10,079 bases of DNA from Bacillota bacterium (GTDB lineage: Bacteria > Bacillota > Clostridia > Lachnospirales > Lachnospiraceae), in contig JAEZKL010000139.1 of the NCBI GenBank assembly GCA_023415475.1, forward strand, positions 1 through 10,079, written 5' to 3'. Positions 1 to 6,623 of the stretch are shown here, one piece after another; positions within the stretch are counted from its first letter, which is position 1; each line of letters starts with the position of its first letter. Below the pieces are notes generated by a model that worked only from the letters and a program-made list of their open reading frames with translations, searched no databases and was not told where the DNA came from. A program made the translations under genes and the position numbers.

Positions 1-588
1 ACCACAGGATACGCAGCTGGTCTCGCCTAAGCCCATATCAAAAGCACAGGAGATATTTGTATCAAAGCCACGCTCGTTGGCGCCGATTACACCGATGCCC
101 TGGACATGGTCACATACTGCGGAGCAGCGTCTACATAGGATACATTTATTGTTATCACGTACCATATGTGCCGATGAGTCATCCAGCTCATAATGGGTAC
201 GATCGCCATCATACAGGTATTCATCCTTAACGTTTAAGTCATTGCAAAGCTTCTGAAGCTCGCAATTACCGCTGCGTACACAGGAGAGACATTTTCTGTC
301 GTGGTCGGATAAGATAAGCTCTAAGGTCTTCTTGCGGGAAGAGAGTACCTTAGGAGAATTTGTGGTAATTTCCATGCCTTCAGAAATAGGGTACACACAG
401 GAAGCAACAAGGCTTCTGGCACCTTTCACTTCTACGACACAGATACGGCAAGCACCGATTTCGTTGATATCCTTTAAGAAACAGAGTGTAGGGATATCAA
501 TGCAGGCAAGCTTTGCCGCTTCTAATATGGTAGCGCCCTTAGGTGCTTGAACTGGCATGCCATTTATTTTAATATTTACCGTTTCCAT
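1..588 (-). CDS. hydA: [FeFe] hydrogenase catalytic subunit HydA, N-terminal part (runs off the left edge)
   Basis: This is the N-terminal 196 residues of a group A [FeFe] hydrogenase, the cytoplasmic subunit that makes or oxidises H2 in the bifurcating HydABC complex. The start is the ATG at 588-586, behind a GGAGG about 7 nt upstream. A plant-type [2Fe-2S] domain comes first, with ligands Cys36, Cys47, Cys50 and Cys64. Next is the His-Cys [4Fe-4S] site (His96, Cys100, Cys103, Cys109). Then comes a ferredoxin motif CILCRRC...C (Cys149, 152, 155, 159), and the second ferredoxin motif begins at Cys192 (CVSCG) exactly where the window stops. The H-cluster domain lies outside, so its catalytic motifs cannot be checked. 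The gene is last of the minus-strand operon seen here, 36 nt after hydB. The same N-terminal layout occurs in NuoG of complex I, but placement behind nuoE- and nuoF-like genes with the extra [2Fe-2S] protein favours HydA. Confidence 0.9.
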   Translation of the reverse strand, partial: METVNIKINGMPVQAPKGATILEAAKLACIDIPTLCFLKDINEIGACRICVVEVKGARSLVASCVYPISEGMEITTNSPKVLSSRKKTLELILSDHDRKCLSCVRSGNCELQKLCNDLNVKDEYLYDGDRTHYELDDSSAHMVRDNNKCILCRRCSAVCDHVQGIGVIGANERGFDTNISCAFDMGLGETSCVSCG

Positions 589-624
589 TTTTAACCTCCA
601 TCTTGATATATTAACCGGTTATCA

Positions 625-2412
625 TTATTTCTTAGAGATAGCGCCGAACTTACATTTCTCCATACATGCGCCGCACTTGATACATTTGCTCTGATCGATA
701 AGATGTGCTTCCTTAACCTTACCGGAGATAGCGCCGTTAGGACAAATTCTTGCACAAAGTGTACAACCCTTACATTTGTCTGCATCAATGATGTAGGAAA
801 GAAGAGCTTTACATACGCCTGCAGGACATTTCTTATCAACTACATGGGCAATATACTCATCTTTGAAATAACGTAATGTTGATAAAACGGGGTTAGGAGC
901 TGTTTGGCCAAGACCGCAAAGAGCATTCTCCTTGATGTAGTAGCAAAGATCCTCAAGCTTCTTGAGATCCTCCATGGTGCCCTGTCCGTTGGTAATCTTT
1001 TCAAGTATCTCATGGAGACGCTTGGTACCGATACGGCAAGGAGTACATTTACCGCAGGACTCATCCACGGTAAACTCGAGGAAGAACTTGGCGATATCCA
1101 CCATACAGTTATCTTCATCCATAACGATGAGACCACCGGAACCCATCATGGAACCAATGCTGATTAAGTTGTCATAGTCAATCGGAATATCAAAATGCTC
1201 TGCAGGGATGCATCCACCGGAGGGACCGCCTGTCTGAGCTGCTTTAAACTTCTTGCCGTTCGGGATACCGCCACCGATATCTTCGATTACTTCACGAAGA
1301 GGTGTTCCCATGGGGATCTCTACAAGACCGGTATTGTGGATCTTACCGCCGAGAGCGAATACCTTGGTACCCTTGGATTTCTCTGTTCCCATTGCTGCAA
1401 ACCACTCGGGACCGTTTAAGATAATCTGAGGAATATTAGCATAGGTCTCAACGTTATTTAAGATGGTAGGCTTTTGGAAAAGTCCCTTCTGTGCAGGGAA
1501 CGGAGGACGAGGACGGGGCTCACCACGGTTACCCTCAATAGAGGTCATAAGTGCGGGTTCTTCTCCACATACGAAGGCGCCGGCTCCAAGTCTTAATTCA
1601 ATATCAAAGCTAAAGTCGGTTCCAAAGATGTTCTTACCAAGTAAGCCATATTCTCTGGCCTGACCGATTGCAATCTCAAGACGATCAACTGCGATCGGGT
1701 ACTCTGCACGAACGTAGATATAACCCATGGATGCGCCGATGGCATAACCTGCAATCGCCATAGCCTCAAGTACAACATGAGGGTCGCCCTCTAATACGGA
1801 ACGATCCATGAATGCACCCGGGTCACCTTCGTCTGCATTACAGCATACATACTTCTGATCCGCGTCGTTACCCTTGGCAAGCTTCCACTTTAAGCCGGTG
1901 GGGAAACCACCGCCGCCACGGCCGCGAAGACCACTGTCTAAGATGGTCTGTATAACCTGATCCGGTGTATATTCGGTTAATACTTTGCCAAGAGCCTCAT
2001 AGCCGTTGGTACCGATGTATTCATCGATGTTCTCAGGATTGATAACACCGCAATTACGAAGAGCAATTCTGTGCTGTTTCTTGTAGAAGTCGGTTTCATT
2101 TAAGGATTTGATACCGTCCTCGGCAATCATTTCCTTATAAAGAAGACGATTTACGATACGTCCCTTTAATAAATGCTCGGATACGATCTCCGGAATATCT
2201 TCATTCTTAACCATAGCATAGAAGGTAGCTTCCGGGTAAATAATAACGATGGGTCCTTGAGCACAAAGTCCGTGACAACCTGTCTGTACAACGGATACTT
2301 CATCTTTGAGACCATTCTTGATGATTTCTGCCTGCAGAGTATCAATAATCTTGGTACTTCCAGAGGAAGTACATCCGGTACCACCGCAAACCAATACGTG
2401 TGAACGATACAT
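625..2412 (-). CDS. hydB: Electron-bifurcating hydrogenase subunit HydB (NuoF-like, FMN/NADH-binding)
   Basis: This 595-residue protein is the flavin subunit that exchanges electrons with NAD(H) in the HydABC complex and is thought to be the bifurcation site. Domain order: a thioredoxin-like [2Fe-2S] domain with Cys9, Cys14, Cys46 and Cys50; the NuoF core with the glycine-rich GRGGGGFPTG loop at 164-173 that binds FMN/NADH, followed by CNADEGDPGAF; an SLBB-type segment; the NuoF [4Fe-4S] site CGKCTPC (Cys453, 456, 459) completed by Cys499; and a C-terminal two-cluster ferredoxin domain (cysteines at 547-557 and 577-587). The C-terminal ferredoxin separates HydB and related bifurcating enzymes from complex I NuoF. 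Length and layout match full-length HydB. The ATG at 2412 follows GGAGG and lies 18 nt after the upstream gene, so it is co-transcribed. A formate-dehydrogenase-linked NuoF is the alternative, made unlikely by hydA next door. Confidence 0.95.
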   Translation of the reverse strand: MYRSHVLVCGGTGCTSSGSTKIIDTLQAEIIKNGLKDEVSVVQTGCHGLCAQGPIVIIYPEATFYAMVKNEDIPEIVSEHLLKGRIVNRLLYKEMIAEDGIKSLNETDFYKKQHRIALRNCGVINPENIDEYIGTNGYEALGKVLTEYTPDQVIQTILDSGLRGRGGGGFPTGLKWKLAKGNDADQKYVCCNADEGDPGAFMDRSVLEGDPHVVLEAMAIAGYAIGASMGYIYVRAEYPIAVDRLEIAIGQAREYGLLGKNIFGTDFSFDIELRLGAGAFVCGEEPALMTSIEGNRGEPRPRPPFPAQKGLFQKPTILNNVETYANIPQIILNGPEWFAAMGTEKSKGTKVFALGGKIHNTGLVEIPMGTPLREVIEDIGGGIPNGKKFKAAQTGGPSGGCIPAEHFDIPIDYDNLISIGSMMGSGGLIVMDEDNCMVDIAKFFLEFTVDESCGKCTPCRIGTKRLHEILEKITNGQGTMEDLKKLEDLCYYIKENALCGLGQTAPNPVLSTLRYFKDEYIAHVVDKKCPAGVCKALLSYIIDADKCKGCTLCARICPNGAISGKVKEAHLIDQSKCIKCGACMEKCKFGAISKK

Positions 2413-2430
2413 AGTGTTTCCTCCTTCAGA

Positions 2431-2802
2431 TTAGCCGAGAACCTCGGCAATCGTATATTTTTGAATGACCTGACCACGAATTAAATGGTTTTCAACTACT
2501 TCAAGTGCTTTTTCTGGAGTCATCTTTACATAAGTAACTTTATCTTTACCGGGTTCTAATACCTCAACGATTGGCTCGAATTGGCATAAACCGATACAAC
2601 CGGTCTGTATAACTGAAACATTAGTAAGGCCTTTTTGTTGTACCGCATCAGAAAGTGATGTAAGAACCGGTCTGGCACCACTTGCGATACCACAGGTAGC
2701 CATACCTACGATAACACGTGTCTGATCGCTGCTTTCATTGCGAATACCGATTTGACCCTGCATCTTTTCTCTGATTGCTTTAAGCTCTTCTAGAGATTTC
2801 AT
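2431..2802 (-). CDS. Small thioredoxin-like [2Fe-2S] ferredoxin-domain protein of the hydrogenase operon
   Basis: A 123-residue protein resembling the thioredoxin-like [2Fe-2S] domain of NuoE and of the HydB N-terminus. It has a charged helical lead (1-28), then Cys37 in MATCGIASGAR, then TGCIGLC with Cys69 and Cys73. The family pattern elsewhere is CX4-5C plus CX3C; here the residue where the second cysteine would stand is Gly42, so only three of four ligands are in place. Such three-cysteine forms are, as I recall, normal for the clostridial stand-alone member placed before hydB. The ATG at 2802 is chosen because GGAGGA (2814-2809) sits 6 nt upstream; the longer open frame runs into a tandem-repeat leader and has no site of its own. 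It probably carries or tunes electrons for HydABC, but no activity is established from sequence. Confidence 0.85.
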   Translation of the reverse strand: MKSLEELKAIREKMQGQIGIRNESSDQTRVIVGMATCGIASGARPVLTSLSDAVQQKGLTNVSVIQTGCIGLCQFEPIVEVLEPGKDKVTYVKMTPEKALEVVENHLIRGQVIQKYTIAEVLG

Positions 2803-3010
2803 GCTTAATCCTCCTTTAAAATATAACAAAGTTTTAAGAACTACACAGGAGGATTTATCCTCCCTTAACAAACTATATTTTTACGAAAAATTCATTGGAG
2901 GATTTTATCCTCCCTTAATAAAGCTATATTTTCGAGAACTATCCAGGATGTATTATCCTCCTGTGATTAATTACAATATTTTACGAGAACTTCATATGAG
3001 GAGCTAATCT
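2803..3010 (-). repeat. Tandem ~49-bp repeats of an SD-like hairpin in the leader of the small [2Fe-2S] gene
   Basis: In the non-coding stretch between the ATPase gene and the small [2Fe-2S] gene, a unit repeats at 2835-2883, 2884-2932 and 2933-2983, with a degenerate copy from 2984 to about 3009. The anchor (CGAGAAC or variants) recurs at offsets of 49, 49 and 51. Each full unit, read on the mRNA strand, is a TTCTCG-like box, an AT-rich stretch with AAATATAG, then GGAGGAT followed by ATCCTCC. The stems are perfect 7-bp pairs at 2848-2854/2857-2863 and 2897-2903/2907-2913; the third is a 5-bp stem (2945-2949/2955-2959). The genuine ribosome-binding site (2814-2809) sits in a right-half copy of the unit (about 2803-2834), so the array looks like duplication of the ribosome-binding region. 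A tiny frame, ATG AAT TTT TCG TAA, lies at 2895-2881. Role unknown: translational control or mRNA processing are possible. Confidence 0.8.
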
Positions 3011-3065
3011 TTGTTTTAAATAAAACATACGATAAAAACAGCAAAATACTTGCTAACCGAATGGC

Positions 3066-3623
3066 TTATACAAGGTAACCTCCATCTGTCTCGTACTGGT
3101 TTTCCTGTAAGTATTCCTTGATATATACAGAGACTTCCGGAGAATTCAACGGAACGTCATCTAGTACCCGGCGAAACTCTCTGGTATCCAGGGTGAATTC
3201 CTTATCATCAAAGATATATCGATAAAGAAAATCGATCTGCGTATTCAAAGTGATTAATGTATGCAAAGTGCAGTTTATATCGCCAAGTGGCATGCGGTCG
3301 ATATGGGATAATCCAAACACAGCCGTTACTTTCGTTCCTGCACCGGGAGCGGATTCAATCCGAAAGCTCCCACCCGTGCTCTCAGCTGCCATCTTGAAAA
3401 ATGGTACGCCAAGTCCAATTTTTCTGGTAGTTCTGGTAGTAAAGAAGGGATCTTCAACCTTCTCGATTTGTGCTTTTGTCATTCCGCAGCCATTATCGGC
3501 TATTGTAATCGTTAGTTTATCCATGTCTCTTTGTATCTGTATTATTATTTCAACCAGGGTTGCCTCTGCCCTAATCGAATTATTTGCTATATCCAATACA
3601 TTCAGAGAGATTTCTGTCATCAT
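3066..3623 (-). CDS. GHKL-family ATP-binding protein (histidine-kinase-like ATPase) of the hydrogenase operon
   Basis: A 185-residue stand-alone GHKL ATPase without a phospho-acceptor histidine domain, transmembrane segment or receiver. The Bergerat fold is visible: N-box LDIANNSIRA (10-19, Asn15 as likely Mg2+ ligand), G1 box DNGCGM (43-48), an ATP-lid with DPFFTTRTTRKIGLG (58-72), and GAGTKV (G2-like). About 70 C-terminal residues after the fold are acidic and unlike known domains I recognise. The start is one of two adjacent ATGs (3623 or 3620), only 2 nt after the hydC stop and with no strong SD, so translation is probably coupled to hydC. The position inside a hydrogenase operon is, from memory, conserved in clostridia. 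It may be a protein kinase or an ATP-dependent regulator of the complex; the substrate is unknown. Confidence 0.8.
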   Translation of the reverse strand: MMTEISLNVLDIANNSIRAEATLVEIIIQIQRDMDKLTITIADNGCGMTKAQIEKVEDPFFTTRTTRKIGLGVPFFKMAAESTGGSFRIESAPGAGTKVTAVFGLSHIDRMPLGDINCTLHTLITLNTQIDFLYRYIFDDKEFTLDTREFRRVLDDVPLNSPEVSVYIKEYLQENQYETDGGYLV

Positions 3624-3625
3624 GA

Positions 3626-4120
3626 TTATTCGTATTTAGCTAAAATGCCTTCCAGATCATCAACGGATAGTTTGCCATATACATCCTCGTTGACGGTCAG
3701 AACGGGTGCAAGTCCGCAAGCGCCGATACAACGGCAGGATTCTAAGGAAAACTTACCATCCTTTGTGCATCCGCCATCCTCTACGCCAAGTACATCCTGA
3801 AGCTTGTTAAAGATATCCCCGGAGCCCTTTACATAGCAAGCGGTTCCTAAGCAAACACTGATATTATATTTGCCCTTTGGATTTAATGAAAATTGAGAAT
3901 AGAATGTTACTATTCCGTAGATTTTCTCTAATGGAACATTCATCTCATTGGAAATAATGGTTTGAACTTCGATTGGAAGGTAACCATAAATACCTTGTGC
4001 CTTTTGCAAAATGGGCATTAGAGCGCCTTTATCATCTTTATGATCAGCAATGACCTTTAAGAGTTCTGCTTCCTGCTCTTTTGTTCCTGCAAAGGGTACT
4101 GTGTTATTTTGCGATCCCAT
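3626..4120 (-). CDS. hydC: Electron-bifurcating hydrogenase subunit HydC (NuoE-like [2Fe-2S] protein)
   Basis: A 164-residue NuoE/24-kDa-type subunit, first gene of the minus-strand operon. An N-terminal helical bundle (about 14-80) includes the family signature AQGIYGYLP (41-49) and IYGIVTFYSQF (67-77). The thioredoxin-like [2Fe-2S] domain follows, with Cys90 and Cys95 in CLGTAC and Cys131 and Cys135 in CIGAC; all four ligands are present. In bifurcating hydrogenases HydC sits beside HydB and links its clusters. The ATG at 4120 has a strong AAGGAGG 8 nt upstream, and a promoter lies about 45 nt before it. Length is normal for the family. NuoE of a formate dehydrogenase would look the same, but the downstream hydB and hydA decide the call. 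Confidence 0.93.
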   Translation of the reverse strand: MGSQNNTVPFAGTKEQEAELLKVIADHKDDKGALMPILQKAQGIYGYLPIEVQTIISNEMNVPLEKIYGIVTFYSQFSLNPKGKYNISVCLGTACYVKGSGDIFNKLQDVLGVEDGGCTKDGKFSLESCRCIGACGLAPVLTVNEDVYGKLSVDDLEGILAKYE

Positions 4121-4142
4121 TTTTAAACCTCCTTAAAATAAA

Positions 4143-4156
4143 TTGTGTCGCCACAA
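4143..4156. promoter_or_regulatory. Dyad TTGTG-N4-CACAA at the start of the hydC transcript
   Basis: A perfect inverted repeat, TTGTG, four bases, CACAA, lies 9 bases downstream of the leftward -10 box, so it would cover roughly +2 to +15 of the hydrogenase mRNA. The half-site resembles that of the NADH-sensing repressor Rex (TTGTG...CACAA), but Rex boxes have about 8 bases between these pentamers, not 4. It may be an operator for another repressor or a short 5' mRNA hairpin. Confidence 0.45.
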
Positions 4157-4164
4157 ACACTGAC

Positions 4165-4173
4165 ATTATATCA
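4165..4173 (-). promoter_or_regulatory. Extended -10 promoter for the hydC-hydA operon
   Basis: On the minus strand the sequence reads TGATATAAT: a perfect TATAAT (4170-4165) preceded by the TGN extended -10 element. The -35 at the right distance (4193-4188, TAGATT, 17-bp spacer) is weak, which fits extended -10 promoters. Transcription would begin near 4158, giving a leader of about 37 nt before the hydC ATG. Confidence 0.6.
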
Positions 4174-4329
4174 TAAGTATGTTAAAAAATCTACAAAAAA
4201 AATAAACAATGAGTAATGCAATAATTGGTTTCCATCTATGCAAAATGTATTAGTGAATTTTTATAAATTTTACGTTTAAAAACATGTATAATAACTTGAA
4301 ACAATTGTATATGTTAGTATATTCTGTAA

Positions 4330-4358
4330 TTGTATTTAATGACAAATTGTATTATAAT
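4330..4358 (+). promoter_or_regulatory. Sigma-A type promoter for the rightward signalling operon
   Basis: TTGTAT (4330-4335), a 17-bp spacer and a perfect TATAAT (4353-4358) precede the PAS-GGDEF gene. The start would be near 4365, giving a leader of about 70 nt that includes the hairpin at 4381-4397. No similarly good promoter was seen inside the operon. Confidence 0.6.
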
Positions 4359-4380
4359 ATTTCTTACCCAAATGCGTTTT

Positions 4381-4397
4381 TGCAGTGGGATACTGCA
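4381..4397 (+). promoter_or_regulatory. Leader hairpin TGCAGT/ACTGCA upstream of the PAS-GGDEF gene
   Basis: TGCAGT (4381-4386), the loop GGGAT and ACTGCA (4392-4397) form a perfect 6-bp inverted repeat in the 5' leader, about 17 nt after the predicted start of transcription. It is too short, and lacks a T-run, to be a terminator. It could stabilise the 5' end or serve as an operator. Confidence 0.4.
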
Positions 4398-4433
4398 TAT
4401 ATATTACATTACCTTGCATAGAAAGGTGAATCA

Positions 4434-5744
4434 ATGGACGATATAAAAAAATTACGGATGGAGGAACTATTGCAGTCTGCACCGGGTGGGTTAGTAAAAT
4501 TGGCAATGGATGATATGTTGACCGTTTTATTTGCCTCTGATACCTTCGTCTCTATGGTTAAGAATGTTGCGGATAAGGTAAGCAAAGGACCCCAGCAGCT
4601 GCTCAGAATGGTATATTCCGCTGATGTTATTTATGTGACGCAGCAATTGGCCTCACAAGAGAACAGAAAGGATAATATGATCAGCTTTCATTTTCGAAGT
4701 CTTCAGCAGGACGGAAGCTTCAAATGGATTATGATCTCCGGTAACCGCACGCAGGAAACACATTCCACAGGAACCAAATCCGTTCCGGTCTATTCCTGTA
4801 TGGCAATGAATGTAACGGATACTATGGTTCAATACAAGAAGCTGGAACAGTCAGTGGAATATAATCGAGCAATAATGGAGCTTTCCAAGGACCTGTTTTT
4901 TGAATATGATATAGCTACGGACACATTAAGCTTTTCTGAAATATTTCGGGAGGTATTCGGTAAGGATTCTGTATTTGCAAACTTCCGTAAGAAGTTAGAG
5001 AAAACAAAGATGATACATCCTGAGGAATTGCCGGCGGTGGTGGGTATTTTCAATAGTATGATGAGTGGCAGGAAGCAGGTACGTTTTGAGCTACGAATGA
5101 TACCGAAGGGCGGTAAGCCATGCTGGTATATCTGTTATGCCTCGATCATTTACGGCGAAAATCGAAATCCCCATAAGGTCGTAGGTAAGCTGTCCCTGAT
5201 CAACTGTGTAGAAAATGTGCCGACCGAGACTCACTATCAACCCACCAAAGATCCCCTTACCGGTGTGTGTACGAAGGAATCGGCTGAGATAATGATTCGG
5301 GAAGCCCTTAATAAACAAGCCGAAGATGCCTTGTCAGCAATGCTGCTGGTCGATATCAGAAATTATAAGAATATCAACGAGATCAGAAAATCGATCAATG
5401 GTGAAAATATTCTTACGACCATCGGCCATGTACTCAGACGAGAGTTTCGAACCTCAGATATTATTGGTAGGATCGGTATTAGTGAGTTCGTAATATTTCT
5501 TAAGGATATCCCGACGGATCATATGGTTTATGATAGAGCAGATAAGCTTTGTAAAGAGTTGGAGTCCCTTTACTCATATGAACATGTAAAGAACACAATT
5601 ACAATAAGCATCGGGATCACAATCCAAAGAGGAGAACAGGAATTCCATGCTATGTTAGCAAACGCCAATGCCGCACTGGTCATCGCGAAGAAGGTACCGG
5701 TCAGCTCCTTTGAGGTATTTAGCGGTGCAGTCGCTAATCAGTAA
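4434..5744 (+). CDS. PAS-PAS protein with a degenerate GGDEF domain
   Basis: A 436-residue soluble protein without signal peptide or membrane segment. Residues about 10-135 look like a divergent PAS domain ending in YSCMAMNVTD. Residues about 140-265 form a PAS-3-type fold (DLFFEYDIATDTLSFSE..., then GKPCWYI). From about 270 to 425 comes a GGDEF fold starting with DPLTG (273-277). The signature loop reads GISEF (348-352) instead of GG(D/E)EF, and the DxDxFKxxND metal-site region reads DIRNYKNINE. Both glycine and acidic positions needed for diguanylate cyclase activity are altered, so it is probably catalytically dead and acts as a sensor, GTP/c-di-GMP binder or scaffold. The start ATG has AAAGGTG (4422-4428) upstream. 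It is the first gene of the rightward operon, divergent from the hydrogenase genes. Confidence 0.8.
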   Translation: MDDIKKLRMEELLQSAPGGLVKLAMDDMLTVLFASDTFVSMVKNVADKVSKGPQQLLRMVYSADVIYVTQQLASQENRKDNMISFHFRSLQQDGSFKWIMISGNRTQETHSTGTKSVPVYSCMAMNVTDTMVQYKKLEQSVEYNRAIMELSKDLFFEYDIATDTLSFSEIFREVFGKDSVFANFRKKLEKTKMIHPEELPAVVGIFNSMMSGRKQVRFELRMIPKGGKPCWYICYASIIYGENRNPHKVVGKLSLINCVENVPTETHYQPTKDPLTGVCTKESAEIMIREALNKQAEDALSAMLLVDIRNYKNINEIRKSINGENILTTIGHVLRREFRTSDIIGRIGISEFVIFLKDIPTDHMVYDRADKLCKELESLYSYEHVKNTITISIGITIQRGEQEFHAMLANANAALVIAKKVPVSSFEVFSGAVANQ

Positions 5745-5782
5745 GTACGGAAGATAGAATAATAGATTATACGGAGGGCTAT

Positions 5783-6136
5783 ATGAACATTGAGGATATT
5801 AGATCAATATTAGGAGCAAAGTACATCGTTGGTGAGGAGTGGAAGGATCGTGAGGTTCATACGGCTTGTGGCTCAGACATGATGAGCGATGTGCTGGCAT
5901 TTATGAAGGACCAATCAGTGCTTTTGACCGGTTTGTGTAATCTACAAGTGATTCGTACCTGTGAGATGATGGATATCATCTGTATTGTTTTTGTCAGAGG
6001 TAAACTCCCGGATGAGACGATGATCGAAATGGCAAAGGAGAAGGAAATTGCCATTCTTTCTACCGGACACAGAATGTTTGCTGCTTGCGGTATGCTATAC
6101 GAAAGAGGCTTACGGGGAGGTCCGGACTACAAATGA
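5783..6136 (+). CDS. Stand-alone DRTGG-domain protein (first copy)
   Basis: A 117-residue protein that I assign to the small DRTGG-like family from its layout: an N-terminal alpha/beta lead (IRSILGAKYIVGEEW), a SDMMSDVL segment (about 31-38), then alternating strands and helices with SVLLTGL, IICIVFVRGK and EIAILSTGHRMFAACGMLYERGL. DRTGG domains are of unknown biochemical function and occur next to CBS domains, in phosphotransacetylases and in clostridial hydrogenase loci. There is no catalytic motif. The ATG follows GGAGGG by 5 nt and lies 38 nt after the PAS-GGDEF gene. Its stop overlaps the next start (ATGA at 6133-6136), so it is translationally coupled to the RsbW-like gene, suggesting partners. 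It is paralogous to the product of 8629-8964. Confidence 0.75.
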   Translation: MNIEDIRSILGAKYIVGEEWKDREVHTACGSDMMSDVLAFMKDQSVLLTGLCNLQVIRTCEMMDIICIVFVRGKLPDETMIEMAKEKEIAILSTGHRMFAACGMLYERGLRGGPDYK

Positions 6137-6555
6137 GTAATATGATTCACATGTCCTATGAGGTTCCTGCGGGTGATTTCACCCGTGCCGGAGAAGCCTC
6201 CAGCAGTTTGAAAAGCAGTCTGAAGAAGATGGGCGTTAGTCCTGAAATTGTCCGTAAGGTAGCGATTGCCATGTATGAGGGCGAGATTAATATGGTGATT
6301 CATGCTACCGGAGGTAAGATCGATGTTACGATAACCCCCGAGGAAATCGAGATGATTCTTAAGGATCAGGGACCCGGAATTGTTGATATTGAGCTGGCTA
6401 TGCAGGCAGGATATTCAACCGCGCCGGACAATATACGTGACCTAGGCTTTGGTGCCGGTATGGGGTTGCCGAATATGAAGAAATATAGTGATGAATTCAA
6501 TATTGAGAGTACGATAGGAATTGGTACTACTGTCACCATGAAAGTAAAAATGTAA
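6133..6555 (+). CDS. RsbW/SpoIIAB-like GHKL serine-kinase/anti-sigma-type ATPase
   Basis: A 140-residue GHKL ATPase of the anti-sigma factor kinase type. Visible motifs are the N-box YEGEINMVIHA (48-58, with Glu49 and Asn53), G1 DQGPGI (78-83), and G2 GFGAGMGLPNM (105-115), followed by the closing GIGTTVTMK strand. Known relatives (RsbW, SpoIIAB) bind a sigma factor and phosphorylate a STAS-domain antagonist; no STAS or sigma gene is seen here, so the target may be a neighbour. The start at 6133 is preferred over an in-frame ATG at 6085 because it overlaps the upstream stop as ATGA, has GGGGAGG about 12 nt upstream, and begins near the family's usual N-terminus. It lies between the DRTGG gene and the sensory hydrogenase homologue. 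Confidence 0.82.
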   Translation: MSNMIHMSYEVPAGDFTRAGEASSSLKSSLKKMGVSPEIVRKVAIAMYEGEINMVIHATGGKIDVTITPEEIEMILKDQGPGIVDIELAMQAGYSTAPDNIRDLGFGAGMGLPNMKKYSDEFNIESTIGIGTTVTMKVKM

Positions 6556-6623
6556 TAATCTAATCGTTGGAACGTGCTGTTACAAAAATACTGACAGCTA
6601 ACAACATTTCAGGGGGTAAGACA

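Larger units (their letters stand above)
4121..4433. other. Divergent intergenic region between the hydrogenase and signalling operons
   Basis: This 313-nt stretch holds no plausible gene and is strongly AT-rich. It contains promoters for both directions, a dyad at the likely leftward transcription start, three copies of the octamer AATTGTAT (4303-4310, 4328-4335, 4345-4352, spaced 25 and 17), and a leader hairpin for the rightward operon. The second and third octamers overlap the -35 element and spacer of the rightward promoter, so they could be operator half-sites, though AT-richness makes chance recurrence possible. Confidence 0.6.

Noticed and set aside
332..550. Plus-strand open frame of 72 codons opposite hydA
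   Set aside because: It lies antisense to a well-supported hydA reading frame with intact cluster motifs, has no ribosome-binding site and no recognisable domain.
904..1663. Several plus-strand open frames opposite hydB
   Set aside because: They are antisense shadows of the conserved HydB frame, with no start signals and no family resemblance.
2803..3010. CRISPR array
   Set aside because: The period is about 49 bp and the whole unit is repeated, with no unique spacers and no cas genes nearby.
2984..3060. Internal promoter before the small [2Fe-2S] gene
   Set aside because: TTGCTG and TTTAAA on the minus strand are separated by 18 bases but match consensus poorly in AT-rich DNA; not strong enough to call.
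4143..4156. Canonical Rex operator
   Set aside because: The gap between TTGTG and CACAA is 4 bases, whereas Rex sites have about 8; only the half-site similarity remains.
4330..4345. TTGT-N8-ACAA as a second Rex site
   Set aside because: Rex sites have TTGT and ACAA separated by 10 bases and further matching arms; here the gap is 8 and the inner arms do not pair.
6576..6598. GCTGT/ACAGC inverted repeat before the sensory hydrogenase gene
   Set aside because: A 5-bp stem with a 13-base loop is within chance expectation and has no T-run or clear relation to the start.
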